Shown here: piece by piece, positions 42,216-51,711 of the stretch
Numbering within the stretch: the first letter of the stretch is position 1
How the letters are laid out: each line of letters begins with the position of its first letter
Source: Chloroflexota bacterium
Lineage (GTDB): Bacteria; Chloroflexota; Anaerolineae; UBA4142
Assembly: GCA_016215025.1 (NCBI GenBank)
Contig: JACRMI010000027.1
Span: forward strand, 62,001-126,000
Length of the DNA: 64,000 nt
Direction of reading: 5' to 3'
Translations under genes and position numbers: made by a program
The notes under the pieces: model-generated
Seen by the model: the letters and a program-made list of their open reading frames with translations, nothing else
What the model was told of the DNA's origin: nothing
Database searches by the model: none

Positions 42216-45200
42216 ATGAAAGAATCGCTCCGTGTGTTGCTCGTCGAAGATGTCACTGTTGATGCGGAATTGATTGTCATGGAACTCAAATTGGCGGGGT
42301 TTGAGCCAATTTGTCAGCGGGTCGACAACGAAAGAGATTATTTAGCCAATCTTGATCCGTCCCTTGACATTATCCTGTCCGATTATTACTTGCCCCAGTT
42401 CGATGCGATGCGTGCGCTGAGATTACTGCAAGCGCGCGAGTGGGATATTCCCTTTATCGTCGTTTCGGGTGCCATCAGCGAAGAGACGGCAGTCGAGTGC
42501 ATCAAACAGGGCGCGGCTGATTATTTGCTCAAAGACCGTTTGACGCGCTTGGGTCCTTCCATCCACAACGTCTTGCAAGAAAAACGCTTGCGGGATGAGC
42601 AACTCAAGGCGATGAAAACGCTGGAATACCAGGCGTATTTGCTTGCCAATGTTTCGGATGCGATTGTTGCCACCGATAACCATTTTATGATCACGTCGTG
42701 GAACCAAGGCGCCGAGCAAGTGTTTGGCTGGACGCTGGACGAGGTCTTGGACAAATATCTGCCGGATATTACGCATCCGCATTTGGACTTGAACGCATTG
42801 CAAGAGTTGCGCCAACATCTCGCCAAACAAGGTTATTGGACCGGCGATATTGTCCAACATCACAAGAGCGGCGCGCTCATCGACGTTCACGTATCTCTCA
42901 AAACGTTGTACGACGAACAAGGAAACGTGATCGGGGCGGTCTCGGTCAACCGCGATGTGACGGAACGCAAGCGGGCGGAGCAAGCCCTGCGCGATAGCGA
43001 AAAGCGGTATCGTTTGTTGGCCGAGAATGTGGGCGATGTCGTTTGGGTGTTGAATCTTGCCCGGAAGAAGTTTACGTACATGAGTCCGTCGGTCGAACGG
43101 CTGCGAGGTTTTACGGTCGAACAAGTCATGGCGCAATCGCTCGATCAGGTATTAACGCCGGACTCGTTAGCCGAGATTAATCGTTCCTTGGACTCTAGTA
43201 TTGCGCGTTTCATGGCGAATCCGAATCAACCCTTCATTGAAACGGCCATCGTCGATCAACCGCGCAAGGATGGTTCCATCGTCAGCACCGAAGTGACTGC
43301 GAGCTTTGTGCTGAATGAGCGCGGCGAGATCGAAGTGATCGGCGTCACGCGCGATATTACCGAACGCATCCAGGCGCAGCAAGCGTTGCAGCAAAGCGCT
43401 GACTATTATCGTTCGCTCATCGAAAATATTTCCGACCTTATCATTGTCGTAGACGGTTTGGGTACTTTACTCTATCTTAGTCCGTCCGTCGAGCGTTTTT
43501 TGGGATACGATACTACTGCCGCCATCAACAAATCGGGCTTTGAGTTTATTCATCCAGACGATTTGCCGCAGGCACATCACATGTTCAAATTCTTGCTGGA
43601 GGGCAAAATCGGCACTCCGACTCTTGAACTGCGATTGCTGCATCGAAACGGCACATGGTGCATTGTGGAAGCCGTTGGCAGAAGCCGCATTGACGAGACG
43701 GGCAAGCCGGTCGCCGTGCTCAACATGCGGGATATTTCCGAACGCAAGCGCGTTGAACAATCGATGCGTGAGAGTGCAGAGCAATATCGTACGCTCGTGA
43801 GCACAACCGCCGATGGGTTTTGGATCACGGATCTAGATGGAAAAATTCTGGATGTGAACGAGACGTATTGTCGCATGAGTGGCTATAGTCGAGAAGAGTT
43901 GTTGACCATGTCGATTCAAGACGTCGAAGCGAACGAAACGTCTAGTCAAGTGTTGCAGCGCAGTGAACAAATCGCAAAGACTGGTTCAACTCGATTTGAA
44001 TCGCGCCATCGCGCCAAGGATGGTCGGCTGATCGATTTGGAAATTAGTGTTGCGGCTGCGCCAGGAGCGCGCCAATTATTTTCGTTCATGCACGATATTA
44101 CCGAGCGCAAACATGCGGCGAGGGAGTTAGAGCATTCACATTCCTTGCTTCAAGCGACGCTGGAATCTACCGCCGATGGTATTCTCGTAGTGGATCAAAC
44201 TGGCAAGATCGTGAATTTCAATCGCAAATTCGCCGAGATGTGGCGGATTCCAGCTTCCATTCTGGTTAGGCACGATGATGCAGAGGCTCTCCGTTTTGTT
44301 ACAGACCAACTCATCGACCCAGATGGTTTTCTCCGCAAAGTAGAAGACTTGTACACGCAACCTGAAGCCACGAGTCTTGATTCCTTGGAATTCAAAGATG
44401 GTCGCGTGTTTGAACGATACTCCCAATCCCAGCGTCTCGACGGAAAGAGCATGGGACGGGTTTGGAGTTTTCGTGATGTTACCGAACGCAGGCGCGCAGA
44501 ACAAGAGCTTCGTCAGTCCGAAATGAAGTTGAAAAAAGCGCAATCGGTTTCGCACGTTGGAAGCTGGGTGTGGGACATCCAACGCAATCTGCTTGACTGG
44601 TCCGATGAAATGTACCGCCTCTTTGGACTAACGAAAGAAACGTTTACGGGATTTCTCCCGGATGTCATCGCGCAAGCTATTCATCCAGAGGACCGCGCGA
44701 AAGTAGAACAATCGAATCTCTCGGTGATTCAAGACAAGAAACCGGTACCCTTGGAATATCGGATCGTGCTGCCCGATCAGTCGATCCGGACTGTGTGGGC
44801 AGAAGCGGGCGAGCTAATTCTCGACGATACCGGCAAGCCGCTGCGATTGACGGGAATTGTCCAAGACATCACCGACCGCAAGCGGGCGGCGGACGAAATT
44901 CGCCAACTCAAAGAATTTAACGAACGAATTGTCCAGTTGATGCAGGAAGGCATCTTGATTGAAGACGCGCGAGGCAATATTACCTTTTGTAACCCATCGG
45001 CGGAAATGATGTTCGGTTATAGTATGGACGAACTACGCGGCAAATCCTGGATGCTCTTGGTTCCGCAAGATCAACTAGCGGTTGTAGAGTCTGCCGCCGC
45101 ACGACGTACTCTGGGTAAAGCGGATCGATATGAAATCGAAGTTCAGCATAAAAGTGGAGCACGTATTCCCGTTCTCGTTTCCGGCACACCAATTGTTGAA

Positions 45201-46829
45201 AACGGAGTTTTCGCCGGCACCCTGGCAGTCTTTAGTGATATTACTGAACGCAAGAAACACGAGCGCGAACTGGAAACACTTAACAAAATCAGCAGCGCGT
45301 TACGCGTCGCCGCCACGCGCGCCGAAATTCCATCTTTGCTTCTTGCTGAGTTGAGGTCGTTGTTCAACGCCGATAGTGCCACGTTCATTCTGGTTAATTC
45401 TCAGACGGGAGAATGTTGTCATGAACTGGCTTTGGGTGAATGGACGAGTATCACCGGAAAATCTATTCCAGCGGGGCAAGGTGTCGCCGGCCATATCGCG
45501 CGGACGGGACAACCGTACATGACCAACGATCTGCAACATGACTCGTTGTTCTATTCGAAAAATGTGATCGGCAGCTCGCGCGCGTTCGCTATGGCTCCCC
45601 TCATCGCGCAAGGCGAAACCTTTGGTATGTTAGGAATCAAAAGAGATACACCCATTCGGGATGAAGACTTGCGCTTGTTGGTTTCCATTGCAGAGATAAC
45701 CTCCAGCGCAATGAATCGCGCGAGTCTGCATGAACAGACGGAACAACGGTTGGAGCAATTGACGGCGCTGCGTACTATTGACCGGGCGATCAACGCCAGT
45801 CTCGATCTCAAGATTATCTTGAACGTTCTGCTCGACCAGGTTGTTCTCCAACTCCATGCCGATGCAGCAGATATTTTGCTTTTCAATTCGTTCTTGCAGA
45901 CCTTGGATTACACAGCCGGACGTGGTTTCCATACCCATGCCATCGAGCGCACCTCCATTCGTATAGGCACGGGCTATGCGGGGCGTGCCCTGTTAGAACA
46001 TCGCATCGTTAGTGCCAATGATCTAGCGCAAACCAATGACCAGACGCGAGGAACGGCTTTCGCGCAGGAAGGATTTGTTTCATGTCACGCGATTCCGCTC
46101 TTTGTCAAAGGTAATCCCAAAGGCGTGCTCGAAGTATTTCACCGCACGCCCCAAAATCCCGATTCGGAATGGTTGGACTTTTTGGAATCGCTTGCCGGTC
46201 AAGCGGCAATTGCATTGGATAACGCTCAGCTTTTCGATGAGTTGCAACGGTCGAATGCAAATTTGGCGCTGGCGTACGATGCAACGATTGAAGGGTGGTC
46301 GCGCGCGCTTGATTTGCGTGATAAGGAAACGGAAGGGCACACGCTGCGGGTGACGGAAATGACCTTGCGGCTTGCTCAAGCGATGCAATTTAGCAGCGAA
46401 GAACTGGTGCATGTGCGGCGGGGCGCACTGCTGCACGATATTGGCAAAATGGGCGTGCCCGACGGGATTTTGCGAAAGCCCGGTGAGTTGACGGCGGAAG
46501 AGTGGCAAATCATGCGTTGCCATCCTATTTATGCTCACGATTTGCTCTTGCCCATCGAATACTTGCACCCCGCCATCGATATTCCCTATTGTCATCACGA
46601 AAAATGGGAAGGGACCGGTTATCCGCGCGGACTCAAGGGCGAACAAATCCCGTTGTCCGCTCGTATCTTTGCCGTGGTTGACGTATGGGATGCGATTCGT
46701 TCCGACCGCCCTTATCGTCCTGCCTGGAGCGAAGAAAAAGCGCGGCGACACATTCTGGCGGAAAGCAACAAACAATTCGACCCACATGTCGTTCAAATGT
46801 TTATGCTTATGCTCGATCAAGGGATGTAG
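42216..46829 (+). CDS. Giant REC-PAS(n)-GAF(2)-HD-GYP signalling protein
   Basis: 1537 aa, all cytosolic. Receiver at 5-125 with LVEDVTVDAE and phospho-acceptor in ILSDYYLPQFD; then about seven PAS domains (roughly 138-260, 265-385, 395-510, 518-635, 645-760, 768-890, 905-1020), each ending in DITERK-like PAC motifs; two GAF domains (~1030-1170 and ~1190-1340); and an HD-GYP domain at ~1355-1530 with ALLHDIGKMG, YCHHEKWEGTGYPRGLKGE and VVDVWDAIRSDRPYRPAW. The catalytic HD-GYP motifs are complete. It should hydrolyse a cyclic dinucleotide in response to several cues and to phosphorylation by the kinase upstream. Confidence 0.92.
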   Translation: MKESLRVLLVEDVTVDAELIVMELKLAGFEPICQRVDNERDYLANLDPSLDIILSDYYLPQFDAMRALRLLQAREWDIPFIVVSGAISEETAVECIKQGAADYLLKDRLTRLGPSIHNVLQEKRLRDEQLKAMKTLEYQAYLLANVSDAIVATDNHFMITSWNQGAEQVFGWTLDEVLDKYLPDITHPHLDLNALQELRQHLAKQGYWTGDIVQHHKSGALIDVHVSLKTLYDEQGNVIGAVSVNRDVTERKRAEQALRDSEKRYRLLAENVGDVVWVLNLARKKFTYMSPSVERLRGFTVEQVMAQSLDQVLTPDSLAEINRSLDSSIARFMANPNQPFIETAIVDQPRKDGSIVSTEVTASFVLNERGEIEVIGVTRDITERIQAQQALQQSADYYRSLIENISDLIIVVDGLGTLLYLSPSVERFLGYDTTAAINKSGFEFIHPDDLPQAHHMFKFLLEGKIGTPTLELRLLHRNGTWCIVEAVGRSRIDETGKPVAVLNMRDISERKRVEQSMRESAEQYRTLVSTTADGFWITDLDGKILDVNETYCRMSGYSREELLTMSIQDVEANETSSQVLQRSEQIAKTGSTRFESRHRAKDGRLIDLEISVAAAPGARQLFSFMHDITERKHAARELEHSHSLLQATLESTADGILVVDQTGKIVNFNRKFAEMWRIPASILVRHDDAEALRFVTDQLIDPDGFLRKVEDLYTQPEATSLDSLEFKDGRVFERYSQSQRLDGKSMGRVWSFRDVTERRRAEQELRQSEMKLKKAQSVSHVGSWVWDIQRNLLDWSDEMYRLFGLTKETFTGFLPDVIAQAIHPEDRAKVEQSNLSVIQDKKPVPLEYRIVLPDQSIRTVWAEAGELILDDTGKPLRLTGIVQDITDRKRAADEIRQLKEFNERIVQLMQEGILIEDARGNITFCNPSAEMMFGYSMDELRGKSWMLLVPQDQLAVVESAAARRTLGKADRYEIEVQHKSGARIPVLVSGTPIVENGVFAGTLAVFSDITERKKHERELETLNKISSALRVAATRAEIPSLLLAELRSLFNADSATFILVNSQTGECCHELALGEWTSITGKSIPAGQGVAGHIARTGQPYMTNDLQHDSLFYSKNVIGSSRAFAMAPLIAQGETFGMLGIKRDTPIRDEDLRLLVSIAEITSSAMNRASLHEQTEQRLEQLTALRTIDRAINASLDLKIILNVLLDQVVLQLHADAADILLFNSFLQTLDYTAGRGFHTHAIERTSIRIGTGYAGRALLEHRIVSANDLAQTNDQTRGTAFAQEGFVSCHAIPLFVKGNPKGVLEVFHRTPQNPDSEWLDFLESLAGQAAIALDNAQLFDELQRSNANLALAYDATIEGWSRALDLRDKETEGHTLRVTEMTLRLAQAMQFSSEELVHVRRGALLHDIGKMGVPDGILRKPGELTAEEWQIMRCHPIYAHDLLLPIEYLHPAIDIPYCHHEKWEGTGYPRGLKGEQIPLSARIFAVVDVWDAIRSDRPYRPAWSEEKARRHILAESNKQFDPHVVQMFMLMLDQGM

Positions 46830-47035
46830 GGCAACTGTCATTGCGAAAAGGCACATAGTATGACCGGCGCAAAGCGTAGGGTCACCTGAATCGCGTGCCG
46901 AAGAAGCAATCTCCGATTTGGATGGATACGTCCGCGGTTTCGTCGCTCTATTGACTTTTAAACCCGGTTTCTAAATTGTTCATTGTGGACTCGTTTTTTA
47001 CGCATTGAGCGTTTTGTTGTATAATTCAAACAATC

Positions 47036-48475
47036 ATGACACCTCAGCCACAAGCCGATGAAATCCAAGTGATCCTGGCAGACCCCAATATGGCTTTTTG
47101 CGTTGCCGCCCGTCGCGCACTCGAAAAGCAAGGATTTGGTGTCACTCTCGCGCATGATGGCGCAGATTTGCTCAGCCGCTTTACTCCCGACCAATTCGAT
47201 GTTGTGTTGGCGGGAGTTAATCTGCGTCGTCCCACTGGACTGGATATTCTACGCCATGTTAAAAAACATGCCCCGTCAATCCCAGTCATTTTGTTGTGCG
47301 ATGAAGACTCGGTCGAGTTAGCAGAGAAGGGCATCAGCGAAGGCGCGTTCACGTATGCGCAAACTTCTGAAGATGAACTGGATGAATTAGCTGATTTGAT
47401 CGTCGAGGCGATTGATTCTCCGGAAGACGACGACAAGCTAGAATCGTCAGACGACGAAAATGCAGAAAGCGGGCCAGAGGAACCCAAACGCGAGAACACG
47501 CGCGCAGTTCCTTTGCGTTTGATTCATCAAATTACGCAAGCCATTCCCGCTAAACCACTTGCCGATGTGCTTCAACTCATCGCGAATGCAAGCTGCCAAG
47601 TCCTGGACGCCGGACATGCCGTCGTGCTTCTTCTGCATGCCACCACTGGTTTTCAAATTGTCACTGCTTACGAATCGGACCATTCCGGCGATTCCATCCG
47701 CGAATTTATCGAACGACCGCGTGAAGGTTTTGCGCAACGCGTGGCAAACGCCGGCAAAACTTTGATCGACGCCATGACCGGTCCTGACCCCGATGAACCG
47801 CCGGTGCAGTTTATCGGCACGCCCATGTTCAATCAAAAACAATTGATTGGTATTCTGGTCGCATACGATTTGCCACAAGAACAACTCATCGATTTAGAAC
47901 GGATTGCTTGGTTTGAGTTTTTGGCTGAACAAGGCGTGCTGGCGATAGAGTTTGCGCGTCTCAAGGAAGAGAATGAACACCTCGTGCCCGACGATCCCAC
48001 CACGGGCGCACTCAAACGCGAGGTGTTTTTGGAAATGGCAGACCGCGAATTTCGACGGAGCTGGCGTTACAATCACTCGCTTACGTCCATCGTCGTCGAT
48101 ATCGATGGCATGAGTATTCTCAATTTGCGCCACGGTCATGAATTTGGCGACGTGGTATTGCGTGAAGTAACCAACGTGTGCCGTAACATCATTCGTTCAG
48201 TGGATATGCTGGGGCGTTATGATGGCGATTCAATAGCGTTGCTCTTGCTCATGACCGGCGCTGAGGGCGCGCGTACAGTTGCCGAGCGCTTGCGGATCGG
48301 AATCAATTCGATTCGCTTGGGCAGTTCGCATGGATTAGTTCAGATTACGGCGACGATCGGCGTGTGTGTGTATCCACGCAACGGCTGTGCTTCTATTTTC
48401 GATTTGTTGGCGATGACGCAACAGGCACAGCAAGCGGCTCGGCGTCTAGGTCCGAACCAAATTGCGTACGGTTAG
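47036..48475 (+). CDS. Degenerate REC-GAF-GGDEF protein
   Basis: 479 aa. Residues 8-115 have a receiver fold, but the phospho-acceptor position reads VVLAGVNLRRP (Gly for Asp) and the Lys switch is lost (AYAQTSEDE-like), so it is a pseudo-receiver. An acidic linker (~120-150) leads to a GAF-like domain (~160-310). The C-terminal domain has the GGDEF fold with DPTTGALKREVFLEM, but the signature reads LGRYDGDSIALLL in place of RYGGDEFALLL, losing the catalytic Glu. It is likely a regulatory or GTP/c-di-GMP-binding partner, not an active cyclase. The start ATG 47036 has no good ribosome site. Confidence 0.82.
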   Translation: MTPQPQADEIQVILADPNMAFCVAARRALEKQGFGVTLAHDGADLLSRFTPDQFDVVLAGVNLRRPTGLDILRHVKKHAPSIPVILLCDEDSVELAEKGISEGAFTYAQTSEDELDELADLIVEAIDSPEDDDKLESSDDENAESGPEEPKRENTRAVPLRLIHQITQAIPAKPLADVLQLIANASCQVLDAGHAVVLLLHATTGFQIVTAYESDHSGDSIREFIERPREGFAQRVANAGKTLIDAMTGPDPDEPPVQFIGTPMFNQKQLIGILVAYDLPQEQLIDLERIAWFEFLAEQGVLAIEFARLKEENEHLVPDDPTTGALKREVFLEMADREFRRSWRYNHSLTSIVVDIDGMSILNLRHGHEFGDVVLREVTNVCRNIIRSVDMLGRYDGDSIALLLLMTGAEGARTVAERLRIGINSIRLGSSHGLVQITATIGVCVYPRNGCASIFDLLAMTQQAQQAARRLGPNQIAYG

Positions 48476-48497
48476 TTCTTGCGTTTGATCGATATTT

Positions 48498-50216
48498 ATG
48501 GACATCAAGTGGCGTCTTTCTCACACAAGCAAGCCTGCGCTCAAAGCTAGTCTCCCGCCTCCAAGTTCTTTCCCCGAACCTACCTTTGGTCCAGAATCTC
48601 TCTTACCGATGCGTACCCCAGATTTGGAAAGTTTGTTTGCAGCAAGCGCCGACCTGGGTTCTTCGCCCGACTGGGAAACGCTGTATCCAAAAATATTGAA
48701 AATGGCGCTAGCTCTTGTGAATGCTACCAGTGGATCGGTGATGCTCGTGGAAGAATCCAGCCAGCGCTTGGCAATTGCGGCAAGCGAAAATCTGCCACCG
48801 GCAGTTGTGAATGAGACTCAGACGCGAATCGGCGAAGGCGTGGCGGGCTGGGTGGCGTTGCATCGCCAACCGTTGCTCTTGATCGGACCGATTGATAGCA
48901 AACAATACCCCAAGTCTTTCCCCAAGCCCGATCAAATTGCGTCGTCGTTGTGCGTGCCCATCTTGGATCATAGCAATCCCAATGTACCAGAGTTGCTCGG
49001 TATTATCAACTTGGCTCGTTCGATTGGTATGCCGCCATTGACCGCAAACGATTTGCGCTTGATCACTGCCTTTGCGACTCATGCTGCCATTGCAATTGAG
49101 AATGCACGCGCGTATAATCAAATTAGGCGGCGGGCGACCCAGTCCCAGCATCTCATCGAAGTCAGTCGCGACATCGCCAAGAGTCTCGACGTGGACGACG
49201 TGCTCACGTCGATTATGGAGCGCGCGGTTGAACTGCTCAGCGCCGAATCGGGATCGCTCTTTCTCGTCGACGAACAAACTGGCGAGTTGGAATTCCAAGT
49301 CGTCGTTGGACCGGCGAGCCAGAAATTATTGCACACACGCTTGCCAGCGGGCGTTGGCATCGTAGGGCTTACGGCTCAAGAAGGCAAACCGTACATCGTC
49401 AACAATGCCCAAACGGACCCGCGCCATTACAACCAGGTCGATAACGATACGACATTAGTCACACACTCGCTTTTGTCGGTCCCGTTGATCGACAAGGAAC
49501 GTGTGATTGGCGTGATCGAAGTGCTAAACAAAAAAGACGGCACTCTATTCGATGGCGCTGATTGTGACATTTTGACCGCGTTCGCCATTCAAAGCGCGAT
49601 TGTTCTGAATAACGCCAAGCTGTATTCTGAATTGCGGCGCTCATTCGCCGAGACGGTCCGCATCATCGCGAATGCCGTGGAAGCGCGCGATCCGTACACC
49701 GCGGGTCATACCAATCGCGTAACGCAGATTGCGCTGGCGATTGCATCCGAATTGAATTGGACGCGCGAGCAGATGGAGATTTTGGAAATCGGTGCGTACT
49801 TGCACGACATTGGCAAGATCGGCGTGTCCGATGCAATTCTGCGCAAACCCGATCATTTGACCTTGGAAGAATACAACGAAATGAAAAAGCATCCGGTGCT
49901 CGGCGCGCAAATGTTGCGCGGCATTTCCGCATTGAAACCGATGCTGCCGTATGTGTTGTATCATCAAGAGCGGTACGATGGTAAGGGTTATCCGTTTGGA
50001 CTCAAGTCAGACGAGATTCCAATCGAAGGACGTTTGCTTGCCGTCGCCGACACCTTCGATGCGATGACGTCCAATCGACCTTATCGCGCTGGACTTTCGC
50101 AAGCTCAAGCCATCGAAGAAATTGTCAGCCGCCGTGGAACTCAATTCGATCCAGACATTGTCGATTCCTTGTTGTCCGCTTGTTCCAAAGGCATCATCCA
50201 GCCAATTATTGAATAA
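48498..50216 (+). CDS. GAF-GAF-HD-GYP phosphodiesterase
   Basis: 572 aa, cytosolic. A ~45-residue Pro-rich N-terminal tail, GAF1 (~60-205, ALVNATSGSVMLVEE), GAF2 (~220-375, LLSAESGSLFLVDEQTGELE), then HD-GYP (~380-570) with AYLHDIGKIGVSDAIL, YHQERYDGKGYPFGLKSDEIP and VADTFDAMTSNRPYRAGL. Catalytic residues are intact. It follows the degenerate GGDEF gene by 22 bases and precedes the TPR gene by 28, so the three are probably cotranscribed. Confidence 0.9.
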   Translation: MDIKWRLSHTSKPALKASLPPPSSFPEPTFGPESLLPMRTPDLESLFAASADLGSSPDWETLYPKILKMALALVNATSGSVMLVEESSQRLAIAASENLPPAVVNETQTRIGEGVAGWVALHRQPLLLIGPIDSKQYPKSFPKPDQIASSLCVPILDHSNPNVPELLGIINLARSIGMPPLTANDLRLITAFATHAAIAIENARAYNQIRRRATQSQHLIEVSRDIAKSLDVDDVLTSIMERAVELLSAESGSLFLVDEQTGELEFQVVVGPASQKLLHTRLPAGVGIVGLTAQEGKPYIVNNAQTDPRHYNQVDNDTTLVTHSLLSVPLIDKERVIGVIEVLNKKDGTLFDGADCDILTAFAIQSAIVLNNAKLYSELRRSFAETVRIIANAVEARDPYTAGHTNRVTQIALAIASELNWTREQMEILEIGAYLHDIGKIGVSDAILRKPDHLTLEEYNEMKKHPVLGAQMLRGISALKPMLPYVLYHQERYDGKGYPFGLKSDEIPIEGRLLAVADTFDAMTSNRPYRAGLSQAQAIEEIVSRRGTQFDPDIVDSLLSACSKGIIQPIIE

Positions 50217-50244
50217 GATCAAGAGAGACTAGTTCGATTCAACC

Positions 50245-51264
50245 ATGCCAAATTCAACTTTATCCGCGTCCAATTCAACCGAAACGACCGTCAAAACGGA
50301 TGCTCAACACCCCTGGGAAGATTTCGATACCCTCTTGCGTCACGCCGAGCGCGCCCGATCGACAAATGACAAGGCGCGCGCGCGCACGCTGTATGCGCGT
50401 GTGGTGGAACTGAATCCAAATGATCCGCGTGGCTGGACCGGTCTCGCGGAAACAGCCGTCAGCACGGATGAAGCGATCATAAGCTGGGCGTACACGTTGG
50501 CGCTTGCGCCGAATAGTTGGGAAGCGCGCATCCAAATGGATGCATATATCGAAGAGCGTATCAACAAGAGCGGTGTGGCAGACGCGGCAGTGCTGCTTGC
50601 GCTTGCGCGGACGCTCGCCGAGGTGGGGCAAAAGCCGAGCGCGTATCGTCTAGTTACTCACTCAACCGAACTCGATCCAACGAATGTGGAAGCATGGCTC
50701 TGGCGCGCGGGCATTACCGAAGATCGTGCGGATGCGGTCGATTGCTTGCGACATGTTCTATCGCTTGATCCCAATAACGCTCAAGCGCGCGCAGGCTTGG
50801 AATGGGAAATTTCCAGGCAACATCAGCCCACTTTCAAGCCACCGGTCGATGCCTCAGGCGCGATCAATCTTTATGAGAAAGGCAAGACGGCTTTGCACAA
50901 TGGCAACCTTGCCGATGCACACGCTCTGTTCGTCCAAGCTACTGAGCTTGACCCGAACAATGAATCGGTGTGGTTCATGCGGGGCAGCACTGCGCCCAAC
51001 ACGGACGAAGGTTTGCAGTGTATGGAGCAAACGCTGCGTCTCAATCCGCGTCATCAAGCGGCTAAAGATGCCATGTGGTATTTGCGCGTCAAAAAATATC
51101 GCGAGTCATTTGCCATTCGCACGTCGCCGCCGCTGGCGCTCGATGAGCCAGCGAGCGCAGTCCCCAGCACGCCACAGTCGAAACGACAATTTCCCATGGT
51201 GTGGCTTGGGGGGCTTGCGATTTTGATTCTCGTCGTAGCGTTGCTCTTTTTATTTTGGCGCTAG
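50245..51264 (+). CDS. TPR-repeat protein with C-terminal membrane anchor
   Basis: A 339-aa protein. Tetratricopeptide repeats are visible at about 25-100 (ARTLYARVVELNPNDPRGW), 125-190 (AYRLVTHSTELDPTNVEAW) and 200-290 (ADAHALFVQATELDPNNESVW). A Pro/Ser linker and one transmembrane helix (WLGGLAILILVVALLFLFW) end the chain, so the repeats lie in the cytosol. It likely tethers partner proteins at the membrane, perhaps the upstream signalling proteins; that is inference from position. Confidence 0.82.
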   Translation: MPNSTLSASNSTETTVKTDAQHPWEDFDTLLRHAERARSTNDKARARTLYARVVELNPNDPRGWTGLAETAVSTDEAIISWAYTLALAPNSWEARIQMDAYIEERINKSGVADAAVLLALARTLAEVGQKPSAYRLVTHSTELDPTNVEAWLWRAGITEDRADAVDCLRHVLSLDPNNAQARAGLEWEISRQHQPTFKPPVDASGAINLYEKGKTALHNGNLADAHALFVQATELDPNNESVWFMRGSTAPNTDEGLQCMEQTLRLNPRHQAAKDAMWYLRVKKYRESFAIRTSPPLALDEPASAVPSTPQSKRQFPMVWLGGLAILILVVALLFLFWR

Positions 51265-51317
51265 TAACAAAACGAACTGGCAGCCGCGTTTCCTCTTCCG
51301 ATTTTTCGATACCCCTC

Positions 51318-51346
51318 TTGACACTGAAAATTGTCTGTGCTAGTAT
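51318..51346 (+). promoter_or_regulatory. Strong promoter upstream of the subtilisin gene
   Basis: TTGACA (51318-51323), 17-base spacer, TAGTAT (51341-51346). If used, the transcript has a leader of about 360 nt before ATG 51712 and starts only a few bases before a terminator-like hairpin. Confidence 0.6.
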
Positions 51347-51355
51347 CCGCTCGCT

Positions 51356-51386
51356 CGACGGTTGTCGAAAGACAGCGTCGTTTTTT
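51356..51386 (+). terminator. Terminator hairpin, proximal
   Basis: CGAC-G-GTTGTC-GAAA-GACAGC-GTCG followed by TTTTTT. It may end the TPR operon, or act on the leader from the promoter at 51318. Confidence 0.65.
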
Positions 51387-51461
51387 CCTCTCTTGTGTTT
51401 TCCCAGTTTTTGCACATGTGATGATTGGTGTGACCTTAGCGTGATGATGCGTTAGGGTAAT

Positions 51462-51578
51462 TGCTCATGACGGGCGCGATGAAACCTGGGTTTATATGTG
51501 GACGCCATAAACCAGGTGGAGCGAGTGGCGTAACCGACCGTGACTAGGGCCTTTTTGCCCTGGTCGCGGTTTCTTTTT
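51462..51578 (+). promoter_or_regulatory. Structured leader and terminator before the subtilisin gene
   Basis: A 10-bp hairpin CCTGGGTTTAT/ATAAACCAGG (51485-51514) is followed by a strong terminator-like stem ACCGTGACTAGGGC/GCCCTGGTCGCGGT (51537-51570, two G-U pairs) with TTCTTTTT. The layout, aptamer-like stem then terminator then gene, is that of an attenuator. No known riboswitch consensus was recognised. The rest of 51265-51711 holds no gene. Confidence 0.5.
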
Positions 51579-51711
51579 GTGAGCGCCAGTTCAATGTCCC
51601 GCCCCGGAACCAGTTCAGCCAAACGTTATGGGAAGGAGGTGGTCGATTTGACGTGATTCACATGCACGCTGCACTGCAATCCAGCACGTAAACCTCAGGA
51701 GGGAAACCAAC

